Assembly: GCF_000348985.1 (NCBI RefSeq) | Contig: NC_035926.1 | Location: forward strand, 496,001 to 560,000 | Length of the DNA: 64,000 nt | Direction: 5' to 3' | Source of the DNA: Huiozyma naganishii CBS 8797 | Taxonomy: Eukaryota; Ascomycota; Saccharomycetes; Saccharomycetales; Saccharomycetaceae | Part shown: positions 1 through 10,516 of the stretch, piece by piece | Layout of the letters: each line of letters starts with the position of its first letter | How positions within the stretch are numbered: the stretch's first letter is position 1 | Notes under the pieces: generated by a model | Databases searched by the model: none | What the model was told of the DNA's origin: nothing | What the model saw: the letters and a program-made list of their open reading frames with translations, nothing else | Position numbers and translations under genes: made by a program

Positions 1-784
1 GCCCGGTCAAAATGCTGTTACCGGCAAGATCTTCGTCCCCACCACCGGATTCATTCTGCGTATCCTCTGTTCTCGTATACTTGTGTTTGTCCTCTGCTGG
101 TGCGTATAGTTCCTCTAAATTCAGCTCTTGGCGTCTTGCCCCCGTAAGTATGTTTACGATGATCCCGTCCATTTTACAGTCGATCATGTACCATGCCTCC
201 TTTGAATTCCTGTCGTGACCAGTGGTGCTCTTTGTCGATAGTTTGCTCCTCCTGTTCAGTCTCTTCTGCAGTTTCTTCAAGTCGTTCGGGTTCAACCTGC
301 CCTCCACTTCGAGAGGGTGTCCGAACTGTGCCTTTGCCATTTGGTTCAAAGAGACGAAGCTGTTGGCGCAGTGTTTCAACGACAGTGCCGTAGACACGAC
401 CATATACTTGCAGAACTTGGCACTTGCCGTTGTGCGCTCAGCATCGCTCTCCCCACTGGACATATCAAATATCAACACGTCCGTGAGCCCCAACTCATCG
501 GTCAGATAACTCCCTATAACCCTCAGCGAAGCTGGAGATTGGTTCGGGTACTCGATACTGCTGCTGCCCTGCTGGATCAGCTTGTTGGGTCTATTGAGCA
601 AAGTGGACCTATCCGTTTGTAAGTACCATGGAACGGACTTCTGTTCTGCGTCATCATCATCCTTTGCATTGGAGGGCTGAGTCTCAGATATTCTTTGGAG
701 TAGTCGCACCGGGGCCATCTTTATAGCCATTCGCCTAGCGAGTGGCCAGACGAGCAATCGACTCCCCGCTGTGACCCTCAACAT
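1..784 (-). CDS. ATP25: ATP25, mitochondrial RsfS-domain protein (C-terminal part lies outside the window)
   Basis: An open frame runs from an ATG at 784 down to base 1 with no stop, so only about the first 261 codons are present. The start is basic and hydrophobic (MLRVTAGSRLLVWPLARR), as expected of a mitochondrial presequence. A VPWYL motif near residue 50 and a block ending EAWYMIDCKMDG, followed by VNILT and ELNLEELY, match the RsfS-like half of S. cerevisiae Atp25. In that yeast, Atp25 is needed for expression and assembly of the ATP synthase subunit 9 ring; its N-terminal half resembles ribosome silencing factors and the C-terminal half stabilises the subunit 9 mRNA. ABF1 lies 146 bp upstream on the same strand. 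Family assignment is firm; function is taken from the S. cerevisiae gene. Confidence 0.88.
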   Translation of the reverse strand, partial: MLRVTAGSRLLVWPLARRMAIKMAPVRLLQRISETQPSNAKDDDDAEQKSVPWYLQTDRSTLLNRPNKLIQQGSSSIEYPNQSPASLRVIGSYLTDELGLTDVLIFDMSSGESDAERTTASAKFCKYMVVSTALSLKHCANSFVSLNQMAKAQFGHPLEVEGRLNPNDLKKLQKRLNRRSKLSTKSTTGHDRNSKEAWYMIDCKMDGIIVNILTGARRQELNLEELYAPAEDKHKYTRTEDTQNESGGGDEDLAGNSILTG

Positions 785-930
785 CAATGGATTCCTACGG
801 CTCTTGTTCAAGTTGGTGATGCCAAGTTGCGTATTAGTAGTACACCTCTCTTACAAGTAACAAAACTATAAAAACACATACATACATAGGGACCAGACAT
901 ATACAAAGTGGACACCTACCCAGTGGTATA

Positions 931-2820
931 TCATTGACCTCTCAGTTCCGGCTGGATGTTTTCATCTGGTATGCTTGTATTCTTGCCGTCCTCGCGCGGG
1001 TCCTCTTCCGGAGTCCCGTCGCTCCCAGGGGCAGCCTGCTGTGCGTCGGTGATACTCTCGTTGTCCCCGTTGCTGCTGCTGTTGCTGTGCTCGTCCCTTC
1101 CCAAAATATCTATGTCCGAGTCGCGGTCTGCGTCGTTCCCCTCGTCCTCGTCGTCGTCCTCGCCGTCGACTTGGCCAAGTCCATGGGACTCGACCTCTTT
1201 GAAGTGCGACGACAGCAGCCGCAACTGTTCCGCAACGTCGTGAGGGAGCTTGTCGTCCGGTATCTCGTCGAGGTTGATCCCCTCGTCGACTGGCTGATTC
1301 TTGTTCGACTGGGTGTTGTGTTTGGACCGCTTGATGTACCGTTCGAGGTCGTCCTCTGGGAGTGCCGGCCCACCACGTTTCAAGGCGGTCGACTCGCTCA
1401 TCGCTGCCTGCGCTGCCGCCTGTACGTCCTTGGCGTCCTCACCAAGGTGTGAGTCCTGGTCGTGGCCATGATGTTCCTCGGGCGACCCTTCTGGGGTGCC
1501 GTTCTCGTCCTCGAGCACTGTTCCGTGGGCATTGTTACTTTGACGCCTGCGTGGGTGATCCGTGCCTTGCTGATCTGATCCCTGTAGGTGTTGTGTCAGC
1601 GCTGAAGCGGCAGCCGCGACAGAGATGGACGAGAGTGGTGGTTGTGTATTGTACAGAGATCGGATAACTGCACCAGAGGACTTACCGAAGGACAGTTTGT
1701 GGAGGTTGGAGGGGGAGTTTTGGCCCGCCGCCCCCGCCCCCGCAGCACCGGATGGAGTGACTGTACTGCTACCACCACCACCACTGCCCAATGTGGGTGT
1801 TGTTGGTTTATACTCCCCCATTTTCTTCTTCTTGAGGACGAACCTTGCCTTGTAAGTGGTGACTCTTCTCGAGATGAGCGAGGTGAATTTCTTGGATATG
1901 TCGTCATCTGAGAGGTGGTACCTTCTCTTGATGATCTCTAGAAGTCCCGATTCCTCGACGAACTGCGACACTTTAAACTTGTTCATCGAGTTGTTCCCCC
2001 TGCGGTACAGTTCCTCTAGGACCTCGTCGAAGTTGAGGTCGTGTTGCAAGATACGGGGCACTTTCGTGAGCACGAACTTATCTAGGGCCATGTTCTCCTC
2101 TAGAGAGTGGTTATGGTACGGCTCGATCTTTGTGACGATGAAGGGTCCCCTGACCGGGTCCTCCTGCGAGAAACTGATCCCGTGGTCCTCCAACCGTGCC
2201 CCGCCGTCGCCGTGTTCCTCGTGCTTCCCCTCGAGTCCCTTATCGGTCTCCCTCTTCAACTGTACGTGTGAAGTACTGGCGACTGCACCTTCATCATCTT
2301 GCACTGCAGCGACAGCAGCTGCAATTGCCGCACTAACGTTCGCATCACCACCGTTAACGTCCGTCTCCTGTTCTTGGTCTGTACCACGCGCGGCCTGTTT
2401 CCCCGCTAGAGAGTGCAGTTCTGAATGCGACAGCACATCCGCTGCCGTGGCCGCTAGTATCGAATCCACAGTCGGATGTGGCCGTGGAGCGAAACCACCA
2501 GAACCACCACTAGCGGGCTCGTTCTCCTCGGGGGACCCAGTAGTCTCGTTCCCAGCGTAACTGAGCAGCACTTTGAAGGGACACCCCTTGAGATGGCACG
2601 CGAAAGTGAAGTGCTTGTTCTTGTGTGAGTTCTTCAATATAATGGGGCACCTGGACTTGAACTCGTAGTCGTTAATCACGTTGTACCACTCTTGCAAGTC
2701 CTGAAACTTGCGCGTCCCGTCACCGTCACCCACATCACCCACGTCGCCGTCACCATCACCACTCCCGACGGCGAGGTAGTTGTTTATCACGGGATGCTTG
2801 TACTCGTAGTAGTTTGTCAT
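931..2820 (-). CDS. ABF1: Abf1, general regulatory and ARS-binding factor
   Basis: A 629-residue protein beginning MTNYYEYKHP, with the first DNA-binding block (CPIILKNSHKNKHFTFACHL, about residues 55-80) that carries the zinc-binding Cys/His set. The second conserved block (VTKIEPYHNH through TTYKARFVLKKKKMGEY) sits about residues 235-340. The tail ends DKLPHDVAEQLRLLSSH and then NIQPELRGQ, the conserved C-terminal segments of Abf1. Between these blocks are long acidic, Ala- and Ser/Gly-rich stretches unlike those of S. cerevisiae, where the protein is 731 residues. Abf1 binds promoters, silencers and replication origins and keeps nucleosomes clear. I use the ATG at 2820: the frame continues to a TTG at 2832 that is not a credible start. 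It is divergent from RAD27, as in S. cerevisiae. Confidence 0.96.
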   Translation of the reverse strand: MTNYYEYKHPVINNYLAVGSGDGDGDVGDVGDGDGTRKFQDLQEWYNVINDYEFKSRCPIILKNSHKNKHFTFACHLKGCPFKVLLSYAGNETTGSPEENEPASGGSGGFAPRPHPTVDSILAATAADVLSHSELHSLAGKQAARGTDQEQETDVNGGDANVSAAIAAAVAAVQDDEGAVASTSHVQLKRETDKGLEGKHEEHGDGGARLEDHGISFSQEDPVRGPFIVTKIEPYHNHSLEENMALDKFVLTKVPRILQHDLNFDEVLEELYRRGNNSMNKFKVSQFVEESGLLEIIKRRYHLSDDDISKKFTSLISRRVTTYKARFVLKKKKMGEYKPTTPTLGSGGGGSSTVTPSGAAGAGAAGQNSPSNLHKLSFGKSSGAVIRSLYNTQPPLSSISVAAAASALTQHLQGSDQQGTDHPRRRQSNNAHGTVLEDENGTPEGSPEEHHGHDQDSHLGEDAKDVQAAAQAAMSESTALKRGGPALPEDDLERYIKRSKHNTQSNKNQPVDEGINLDEIPDDKLPHDVAEQLRLLSSHFKEVESHGLGQVDGEDDDEDEGNDADRDSDIDILGRDEHSNSSSNGDNESITDAQQAAPGSDGTPEEDPREDGKNTSIPDENIQPELRGQ

Positions 2821-3015
2821 CGCACAGCCCAACGTCGAACGTGACTACACTCTGCTGCCCGTCTGTCTCTGTTTCGTTGAAGGTTACAATCAACAGCGAG
2901 ACGTTCGAGAAGTTTCAATTCAAAAAGATTTTTCACTTCTTCGCGATGCCATAATCGATGGTGGTTGATGGCGGCGGTTGGTGGCGGTTGGTAGCTGGCT
3001 TCGGTGCGATTGGCG
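2821..3015. promoter_or_regulatory. Divergent promoter between ABF1 and RAD27
   Basis: This 195-bp gap must drive both genes. It contains an A/T-rich stretch near 2920-2940 and G/T-rich repeats near 2958-2995. I found no perfect MCB box (ACGCGT) and no clean Abf1 consensus, although both would be expected from the S. cerevisiae genes. Confidence 0.5.
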
Positions 3016-4158
3016 ATGGGTATCAAGGGTCTCAATGGGATCATCATGGAGTCCGCGCCGCTGGCCGTGCGCAGGAGCGAGATGAAGGCGTTTTTCGGGC
3101 GGAAAGTGGCCATTGACGCGTCGATGTCGCTGTACCAGTTCCTGATCGCCGTGAGGCAGCAAGACGGCGGTCAATTGACTGACGCTGAAGGCGGTACGAC
3201 GTCGCATTTGATGGGTATGTTCTATAGGACTCTGAGGATGGTCGATAACGGGATTAAACCGTGCTACGTGTTTGATGGTGCGCCGCCCGCGTTGAAGCAG
3301 CACGAGTTGGGGAAGCGGACGCAGAGGCGTGCTGAGACGGAGCAGCGGCTCAAGGAGGCGACTGACCTTGCGGAGAAGGCGAAACAGGAGAGGCGGCTCG
3401 TGAAGGTCTCGAAGGAACACAACGAGGAGGCGAAGAAACTTTTAGGGCTTATGGGGGTCCCCTACGTGGACGCTCCGGGGGAGGCAGAGGCACAGTGTGC
3501 TGAGTTGGCCAAAGGTGGGAAAGTGTACGCCGCTGCAAGTGAGGATATGGACACTCTGTGTTACAAGACGCCGTACCTTTTGCGGCACCTGACCTTCTCA
3601 GAGGCGAAGAAGGAACCCGTCCAAGAAATAGACACCCTTGCGGTGCTCGACGCCATGGAACTCACGATAGAACAGTTTGTCGACTTGGGGATCATGCTTG
3701 GGTGCGACTACTGTGAGAGTATCAGGGGGGTCGGCCCAGTGACCGCCTTAAAACTGATCCGCGAACACAAATCCCTCGAGGGGATAGTACAGTATATAGA
3801 CTCTGGCAGCAACGAGAAGTGGAAAGTGCCCGAGAACTGGCCTTACAAGGAGGTCCGCAAGTTGTTCTTGGACCCGGACGTGACCCCAGCAAGCGAGATC
3901 ACACTTAAATGGGAGCCGCCCCAGGAGGAAGAGCTTGTCAAGTACCTTTGTGGCGAGAAACTGTTCAGCGAGGAGCGTGTTCGTAGCGGTGTCAAGAGGC
4001 TCCGCGCCGGTCTCAAATCTGGAGTCCAGGGAAGACTCGACGGGTTCTTCAAAGTCGTCCCCAAGACGAAGGAACAGCAGGCTGCCGCCGCGGCGAGAGC
4101 AAAGGCCGCCAGGAAAACGACAAAGAAGAACGGCAAAGTCACCAAAGCAAGACGCTGA
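3016..4158 (+). CDS. RAD27: Rad27/FEN1 flap endonuclease
   Basis: A 380-residue XPG/FEN1 nuclease that cuts 5' flaps during Okazaki fragment maturation and long-patch base excision repair. The N-terminal domain begins MGIKGLNG and contains [14 protein letters not shown] (active-site Asp). The internal domain has [12 protein letters not shown] and [10 protein letters not shown], and [20 protein letters not shown] supplies the helix-hairpin-helix and further acidic ligands. The PCNA-binding box is near [13 protein letters not shown], followed by a Lys/Arg-rich tail. I start at 3016 rather than the upstream in-frame GTG/ATG region because FEN1 enzymes expose Gly2 at the active site. Length is close to the S. 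cerevisiae protein (382). Confidence 0.98.
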   Translation: MGIKGLNGIIMESAPLAVRRSEMKAFFGRKVAIDASMSLYQFLIAVRQQDGGQLTDAEGGTTSHLMGMFYRTLRMVDNGIKPCYVFDGAPPALKQHELGKRTQRRAETEQRLKEATDLAEKAKQERRLVKVSKEHNEEAKKLLGLMGVPYVDAPGEAEAQCAELAKGGKVYAAASEDMDTLCYKTPYLLRHLTFSEAKKEPVQEIDTLAVLDAMELTIEQFVDLGIMLGCDYCESIRGVGPVTALKLIREHKSLEGIVQYIDSGSNEKWKVPENWPYKEVRKLFLDPDVTPASEITLKWEPPQEEELVKYLCGEKLFSEERVRSGVKRLRAGLKSGVQGRLDGFFKVVPKTKEQQAAAAARAKAARKTTKKNGKVTKARR

Positions 4159-4222
4159 CACAACTAGAACTTTGTATAGACTCAAAACACCTCCTTCATC
4201 TGTAACTCCCACTCTCTGTTAA

Positions 4223-5221
<999 letters not shown>

Positions 5222-5433
5222 ATTGTGTGGCACTTCAACCAAAAAACTGTTTTCCATAGGGAGCGCGTTTGCCCGCTTGATACAATCTACTATGTAGCAT
5301 GAGCAAGTTTATATGTGTATGCGTGTATCTTTTGATTTAGTTGAAGTACAACAGACCATCAGAGGGAAGAGCAAGCTGGAGTCGTTCAGGTCATGATCTG
5401 CTAGGGAAGTAATTAAAAAGAGGCAAAAAGAAA
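5222..5433. other. Intergenic, YMR099C 3' end to tRNA-Ala
   Basis: Nothing recognisable beyond the A-rich run at 5415-5433, which is the oligo-T Pol III terminator of the adjoining minus-strand tRNA. Confidence 0.5.
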
Positions 5434-5506
5434 TGGACGAGTCCGGAGTCGAACCGAAGACCTCTCCCATGCTAAGAGAGCGCGCTACCAACTACGCCAC
5501 ACGCCC
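5434..5506 (-). tRNA. tRNA-Ala (AGC), copy 1
   Basis: A 73-nt cloverleaf read on the minus strand: acceptor GGGCGTG at the 5' end, A box TGGCGTAGTTGG, anticodon loop TTAGCAT (anticodon AGC), B box GGTTCGACTCC, discriminator A and no intron. It differs from the copy at 58541 by one base in the anticodon stem, giving a G-U pair here. A T-rich terminator follows at 5415-5433. Its 5' flank matches the flank of copy 2 for about 17 bp. Confidence 0.97.
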
Positions 5507-5681
5507 GTATGTTTCTTGTTTTTGTAAAATATTGTATTTGTCCTTGTGAATTACTTTTCTTGTTCCTTTTATTTTTAATCTAGAATATAGCTTTTTCCCA
5601 ACTCCATTTCAAATCTGACAAGGTCTTGCCCTTTATATACTTTTTTTTATTTCTGGAGGTCTCATGGGATTATACAGAAAG

Positions 5682-6010
5682 TTTGTGTATAACTCCACAA
5701 GGTTGCTATTGGCGCTACACCGTTTGAAGTTAATCTAGGATACACCCCTAATGAACCATTAATAAAGACACGAAATAATGCTTCCGCGCGCAGTGATTCT
5801 GCGCCGGAACTATCAAAGAAGTTAGCTGCTATTACATTAAAAGCAAAGGATTTCCTAAAGGAACGTCAAGAAATGATGAAACCACAAGAAAATCCGCAAC
5901 GTGAAGATTTACAGTTACAAGTTGGAGAGATAGTATTACTAGATCGAAACTTTTATTTAAATTATTTGCCAACCTTACCATCATTTATAAATCTCGTAAG
6001 TTTCGTTTAG
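5682..6010 (+). mobile_element. Ty3-type integrase C-terminal relic
   Basis: Starting FVYNST and, after a +1 break near 5705, continuing ATPFEVNLGYTPNEPLIKTR and then ELSKKLAAITLKAKDFLKER and VGEIVLLDRNFY, this matches the post-catalytic part of Ty3 integrase (GKSPFEIDLGYLPNTP type). About 105 codons survive, with a frame break at the left end and a stop at 6008. No catalytic core, LTR or second pol domain adjoins it, so it is dead. It sits about 180 bp from the 5' end of a tRNA gene, which fits the Ty3 habit of inserting upstream of Pol III genes. Confidence 0.8.
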
Positions 6011-6019
6011 GTCGGATTG

Positions 6020-6586
6020 TTAATTGAAGACAAAGCCTTGCGCCGTACTTCCTCGCATTTCCGTGACCTTATCTGTACTGTTACATTTATACCACCCATG
6101 GAAGTCACCGTCACCAGTTTCATAACAGCCTTTGTCTTTGCCGTTGCACCCAGAGCATAATGCTTTAGTACTAGGGCCGACGAGCAGTGTACCCTGCCAG
6201 GTGCCGCCGTGAGTCATTGTGATGCAGATAGCGCTGAGATATGCACCTTTCTGGCTTTCGAAAGCGGCAAAAATGGCTCCTGTGATGGTTTTCTGATCAG
6301 CTGTAGTGTTACAATAGCTACTTGTTGCCCAATATTGCTAGTACATACCGCCCATTTGCCCGGATATATGAGCACACTGGTTTGCTGAAGACCGCTGCTT
6401 AATCTGGGAGGCTAAGTTCCATATGCTGTTACCACCTACCCATAGCGAGCTGCTGTAAGTGTCAGCCAAGTAATAGCTAGTAAGCAATGATAGAGGGATA
6501 GCAAACCGGAGCCGCAAACGAGTGTATATGAAAAAATTTGTGATGAGTAGGACAACGAGTAGGAGCTTTATAAATGTCAAGTCCAT
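6020..6586 (-). pseudogene. Broken gene for a small secreted-looking, cysteine-containing protein
   Basis: Read on the minus strand from an ATG at 6586, the frame stays open to a stop at 6020 except for a single in-frame TAG at 6338-6340, about codon 83. The N-terminus is strongly hydrophobic (about residues 4-24, then a second hydrophobic stretch to about residue 40), like a signal peptide or membrane anchor. The part beyond the TAG carries several Cys residues in a Gly/Thr/Lys-rich region (for example CSGCNGKDKGC). I do not recognise the family. Small secreted Cys-rich proteins in yeasts include killer-type toxins, but I cannot claim that here. It lies between a Ty3 relic and an LTR-like repeat, so it may be a late arrival. 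Readthrough of the TAG or a sequencing error remains possible. Confidence 0.45.
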
Positions 6587-6652
6587 GCTCACCCGTGTTT
6601 GACCTACAACAATGTTTTGTAAAACTAATATTAATGTATATGAATAACTTTC

Positions 6653-6861
6653 TGATGGATCTAGTCACTCTATAATTAATGTTTAACCTCTTTATGGGAG
6701 GAAACCGTAATCACATACAAGTATACACGTACATATTTGTGTCTATACGTCCGAGTGAGATATTTTTCACTCGTTATCTCGTCTTCCACGGCATGCTTAA
6801 CGCCAAGTAAGAGTATTGACGTGATTCTTGTTTAGTTAATGATGCAGGTGCTGCAACATCA
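6653..6861. repeat. LTR-like repeat, copy A
   Basis: About 209 bp beginning TGATGGATCTAGT and ending GCAACATCA, so the ends form a short TGATG/CATCA inverted repeat. It aligns over its whole length with 58666-58878: shared blocks include ctctataatnaatg, the tacatacaagtatacacgtac region, the gtgag...actcg block and the terminal gatgnaggtg. The pair looks like solo LTRs of one diverged family. I saw no clear target-site duplication. Orientation is unknown. Confidence 0.55.
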
Positions 6862-7695
6862 AAAATATATGAAACCCAGAAATTACACGGTATTCAGTCA
6901 CAAGGCAACGCCACAACTTTCTTCTACGTGATACAACACAATCTCTCAACCACAAGGCAATCGCATAACAACATGCAACAGACAATAAGCAACAAGTAAG
7001 CCTTAGAGTTTATAAATTTGTAGAACTCCCCTTGGGAATGGACTCATGATTCGTTTAGCTCTTACACCTACATTTGAAGATTTTACTAGACGTTTCCAAA
7101 AAGTACACAATGTTGTGTGCTGGAGGGATGATGCAGTGAGAGTTGGGGTACCACTGTTTGAAGATTCTCTCGAGAGTTAATGTCCGCATTTTAGTAGCAT
7201 ATGCATGCGTATTTGTGCGTCAGAATGCCGATCCCGTTCTAAGTCCCGTAATCTTTCATTGACCGACTTGTATTATGTATTCACCGCATCTGACGCAAAT
7301 CCTTGTATACTCGATAGTCAAGCACACATCTTTCTCCCTCTGTAGCAGGATACACCTCAATCCAACTATGTAAATATAATAGGTCGTGCTATTAAATAAA
7401 GCATCGTCATCGTTGCGCTAAAAAGGCGGTTCAAGAAACGCCTCACTTAGACCACCCAACCAAAACAGTTATCAACAGCTGTGTACTGTCGCTGATCACC
7501 ATCGCGCATCACTCTCTTGCCGTATCAGGGACCTGGCAATACCGTCACTCGTTCGGGTAACACCCTCTAAGTACTATTCGAAAGTTTAATCGCAACTCGA
7601 AGACATTTACCACTGCGCGAAGCTGATACGTCACCTCGGGATACTCGCAGGTGACAGCACAGAGACCGTTTGGACGGTATTGCTGAAACAGTGTA
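6862..7695. other. Intergenic, upstream of YTA12
   Basis: Most of this stretch holds nothing I recognise. A 44-codon ATG frame at 7046-7180 is open but matches nothing known to me. A perfect CGGGTAA at 7554-7560, 136 bp before the YTA12 ATG, is a core binding site for the general regulatory factor Reb1 (TTACCCG on the other strand) and is a plausible promoter element. Confidence 0.4.
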
Positions 7696-10233
7696 ATGAG
7701 CTCAAGAGCTGCTTCCCCACTGCGGCGCGTGTTGACGCGCAGGCTCACGTGTACGCCCCGTATGTTGCTGTCACCCTATACAGTTTGTAGACGGCCGTTA
7801 CATTGGACTACGATTGCAAGGAAGTCAAAACCGAGGAATTCTTCTGAGTCCACTCCGGGGAACCATAACACTGTGGATTCCAATGATGAGGATTTTGAAA
7901 GGGTAAGGAGGCAAGTACAGAAATATTTCAAAGAAGGTGGCACAGAGATGCAGAGAAGGCAGATAGATGAGGAGTTGAAGAAACTGGAAGACACTGTGGC
8001 CAGGCAACAGAAGCAGGAAAAGGATCTAGAACAGCAGGGTGAACCCCTAGCGGGAGAAGCACGTACTGCTAAAGACGGCGAGGATGCTGCAGGGAAACCT
8101 TCGACCTATACGAAATCCCCCTCCGATGCCTGGGACAAAAGACAAAGACAAAAGGCGTTTGATGATGCCAAGGAGGAAAACCCTTTCTTCACTCCAATAA
8201 ACGAGAGAAATAGTTCGAGTAATGGCGGTAACAAGGGTCCCCAAGATACGAACAGCAGCGGTGGGGCTCCACCACCGCCACCAACGAATAACGTCAATCT
8301 GTTCCAGTTAGGGTTGACCTTCTTTCTGATATCGTTGCTGCTCGATATGTTTAATAAACCGGAAGAGACCAACGAAATATCGTGGCAGGATTTCTACACG
8401 CAATACCTGAGCAAGAATTACGTTACCAGACTCGTCGTAGTCAATAAGGCACTCGTTAAAGTAATGTTGAATGAAATGGGCCAGTCACAGTCGCCCCAAA
8501 ACACAAACATGGTCTACTTCACTATAGGGTCCATCGAAAGTTTCGAACACAAACTGCAGGCAGCGCAGGACGAACTGAACATAGACAAGGATTTTAGAGT
8601 ACCCGTGATATATCTACAGGAGGGGAACTGGGGCCGTGCCCTGTATCAGATCTTACCAACGGCACTTATGATTGGTGGTATAATCTGGCTAACGAGAAAA
8701 TCGGCACAGGCAGCAGGTGGGGGACGCAATGGGATCTTTGGCTTGAGCCGTTCCAAAGCGAAACAGTTCAACACTGAAACAGCGGTGAAGGTCAAGTTTA
8801 AGGATGTGGCCGGTTGTGATGAGGCGAAGGAAGAGATTATGGAGTTTGTCAGTTTTTTAAAGGAACCGTCTCGGTACGAAAAAATGGGTGCCAAGATCCC
8901 AAGAGGGGCCATTTTGTCAGGACCACCTGGGACCGGGAAAACTCTGCTGGCTAAGGCTACCGCTGGTGAAGCAGGGGTTCCATTCTACTTTGTCTCAGGG
9001 TCCGAATTCGTGGAAATGTTTGTCGGTGTAGGTGCGGCTAGGGTCAGAGACTTGTTCAAAACCGCAAGAGAGAATGCCCCATCTATTGTGTTCATAGACG
9101 AAATTGACGCGATAGGTAAAGCCAGACAAAAGGGGAACATCTCCGGTGCCAACGATGAAAGAGAGAACACTCTGAACCAAATGCTGGTAGAGATGGACGG
9201 GTTTACCGCAGCAGACCACGTTGTGGTCCTTGCAGGGACCAACAGACCAGATATTCTGGATAAGGCGTTGCTGAGACCAGGTCGTTTCGACAGACACATA
9301 AACTTGGACAACCCAGAACTATCAGGACGCAAAGACATATTCGCGGTCCACTTGCAAAAATTGAAGCTGGCCGGCGACATCTACGACCTCAAGAACAGAT
9401 TGGCGGCCTTAACTCCAGGCTTCTCCGGTGCAGATATTGCCAACGTTTGTAATGAAGCTGCTCTTATTGCCGCAAGGAACGACTGCGATTCCGTGAAGTT
9501 GGTTCACTTCGAACAAGCTATTGAGAGAGTCATAGGCGGTGTGGAAAGGAAGTCAAGACTGCTCTCTCCAGAGGAGAAGAAGACAGTGGCGTATCACGAA
9601 GCTGGCCACGCTGTCTGTGGATGGTACTTGAAGTATGCGGATCCGCTTTTGAAAGTGAGCATAATCCCTCGTGGACAAGGTGCACTGGGTTACGCACAGT
9701 ACCTGCCCGGTGACATCTTCCTGCTGAGCGAGCAACAGCTGAAGGACCGAATGACAATGGCATTGGGCGGGCGAGTGTCTGAAGAGCTACACTTTGAGTC
9801 AGTGACCAGTGGCGCATCTGACGATTTCAAAAAAGTCACCGGAATGGCGCAGGCCATGGTAACCCAGCTCGGGATGTCCCCCAAGATTGGATGGATCAAC
9901 TACCAAAAAAAGAGTGAAAACGACCTTACAAAGCCTTTCTCTGAGGAAACCGGAGACACGATCGACTCTGAAATATACAGGATCGTTCAAGAATGTCATG
10001 AACGGTGTACAAAGCTCTTGAAGGAGAAATCTGAAGACGTAGAGAAAATCGCTCAATTGCTGCTCAAGAAGGAGGTCCTCACGAGGGAAGACATGATTCA
10101 CCTGTTAGGTAAGCGGCCTTTCCCTGAGAGAAACGACGCGTTCGACAAGTACCTGAACGAAACTGAGACTGAGCGTATCAAGAAGAGTGAAGAGCAAGAT
10201 GGGAACAGGCAAACGCCAGATCCTGTAGCGTGA
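7696..10233 (+). CDS. YTA12: Yta12, subunit of the mitochondrial m-AAA protease
   Basis: An 845-residue FtsH-family protein. An Arg-rich presequence is followed by a charged linker, TM1 ([18 protein letters not shown], about residues 200-217), an intermembrane-space domain and TM2 (about 318-333). The AAA module has Walker A GPPGTGKT near residue 409, Walker B IVFIDEID near 465 and the second region of homology LLRPGRFDR. The metalloprotease motif HEAGH is near residue 634. The linker text [18 protein letters not shown] and [15 protein letters not shown], and the C-terminus [14 protein letters not shown], match Yta12 rather than its partner Afg3. Yta12 and Afg3 form the hetero-hexamer that degrades inner-membrane proteins and matures Mrpl32. 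It is next to VBA1, as in S. cerevisiae. Confidence 0.97.
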   Translation: MSSRAASPLRRVLTRRLTCTPRMLLSPYTVCRRPLHWTTIARKSKPRNSSESTPGNHNTVDSNDEDFERVRRQVQKYFKEGGTEMQRRQIDEELKKLEDTVARQQKQEKDLEQQGEPLAGEARTAKDGEDAAGKPSTYTKSPSDAWDKRQRQKAFDDAKEENPFFTPINERNSSSNGGNKGPQDTNSSGGAPPPPPTNNVNLFQLGLTFFLISLLLDMFNKPEETNEISWQDFYTQYLSKNYVTRLVVVNKALVKVMLNEMGQSQSPQNTNMVYFTIGSIESFEHKLQAAQDELNIDKDFRVPVIYLQEGNWGRALYQILPTALMIGGIIWLTRKSAQAAGGGRNGIFGLSRSKAKQFNTETAVKVKFKDVAGCDEAKEEIMEFVSFLKEPSRYEKMGAKIPRGAILSGPPGTGKTLLAKATAGEAGVPFYFVSGSEFVEMFVGVGAARVRDLFKTARENAPSIVFIDEIDAIGKARQKGNISGANDERENTLNQMLVEMDGFTAADHVVVLAGTNRPDILDKALLRPGRFDRHINLDNPELSGRKDIFAVHLQKLKLAGDIYDLKNRLAALTPGFSGADIANVCNEAALIAARNDCDSVKLVHFEQAIERVIGGVERKSRLLSPEEKKTVAYHEAGHAVCGWYLKYADPLLKVSIIPRGQGALGYAQYLPGDIFLLSEQQLKDRMTMALGGRVSEELHFESVTSGASDDFKKVTGMAQAMVTQLGMSPKIGWINYQKKSENDLTKPFSEETGDTIDSEIYRIVQECHERCTKLLKEKSEDVEKIAQLLLKKEVLTREDMIHLLGKRPFPERNDAFDKYLNETETERIKKSEEQDGNRQTPDPVA

Positions 10234-10516
10234 GTCGGTTCCTTCTTCTCTCAAATTGTACTGCGACTGCATGTAAATACAATATATTCTAGCACCATTT
10301 AACAAGTTCTCAAACGTTATCGCTTCGTTATCTGTGATCAACATGTACAATGTTCGCAGATTTGCGATCGTTCTCTATTATTTTTCAATATATAACACCA
10401 CAATGAGTCAGATAGTGAAGATTAAGAGGATTCATTGCTAGAAGGGTGCTATGTCGAGGACTTTGGAAGGCTAGTTACGTCGTAATTTGTCGGTTATCAG
10501 TGTCTAGTGCCTTACG

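Noticed and set aside
934..1452. 172-codon plus-strand frame (and others) inside ABF1
   Set aside because: Antisense to the strongly conserved ABF1 coding sequence, which is GC-rich and so leaves long shadow frames.
2821..2832. Starts at non-ATG codons for ABF1 (2832), YJL055W (23388), CHM7 (33857), UBX6 (36642) and LCB5 (48747)
   Set aside because: These are TTG or GTG codons; an ATG slightly downstream fits family starts in every case.
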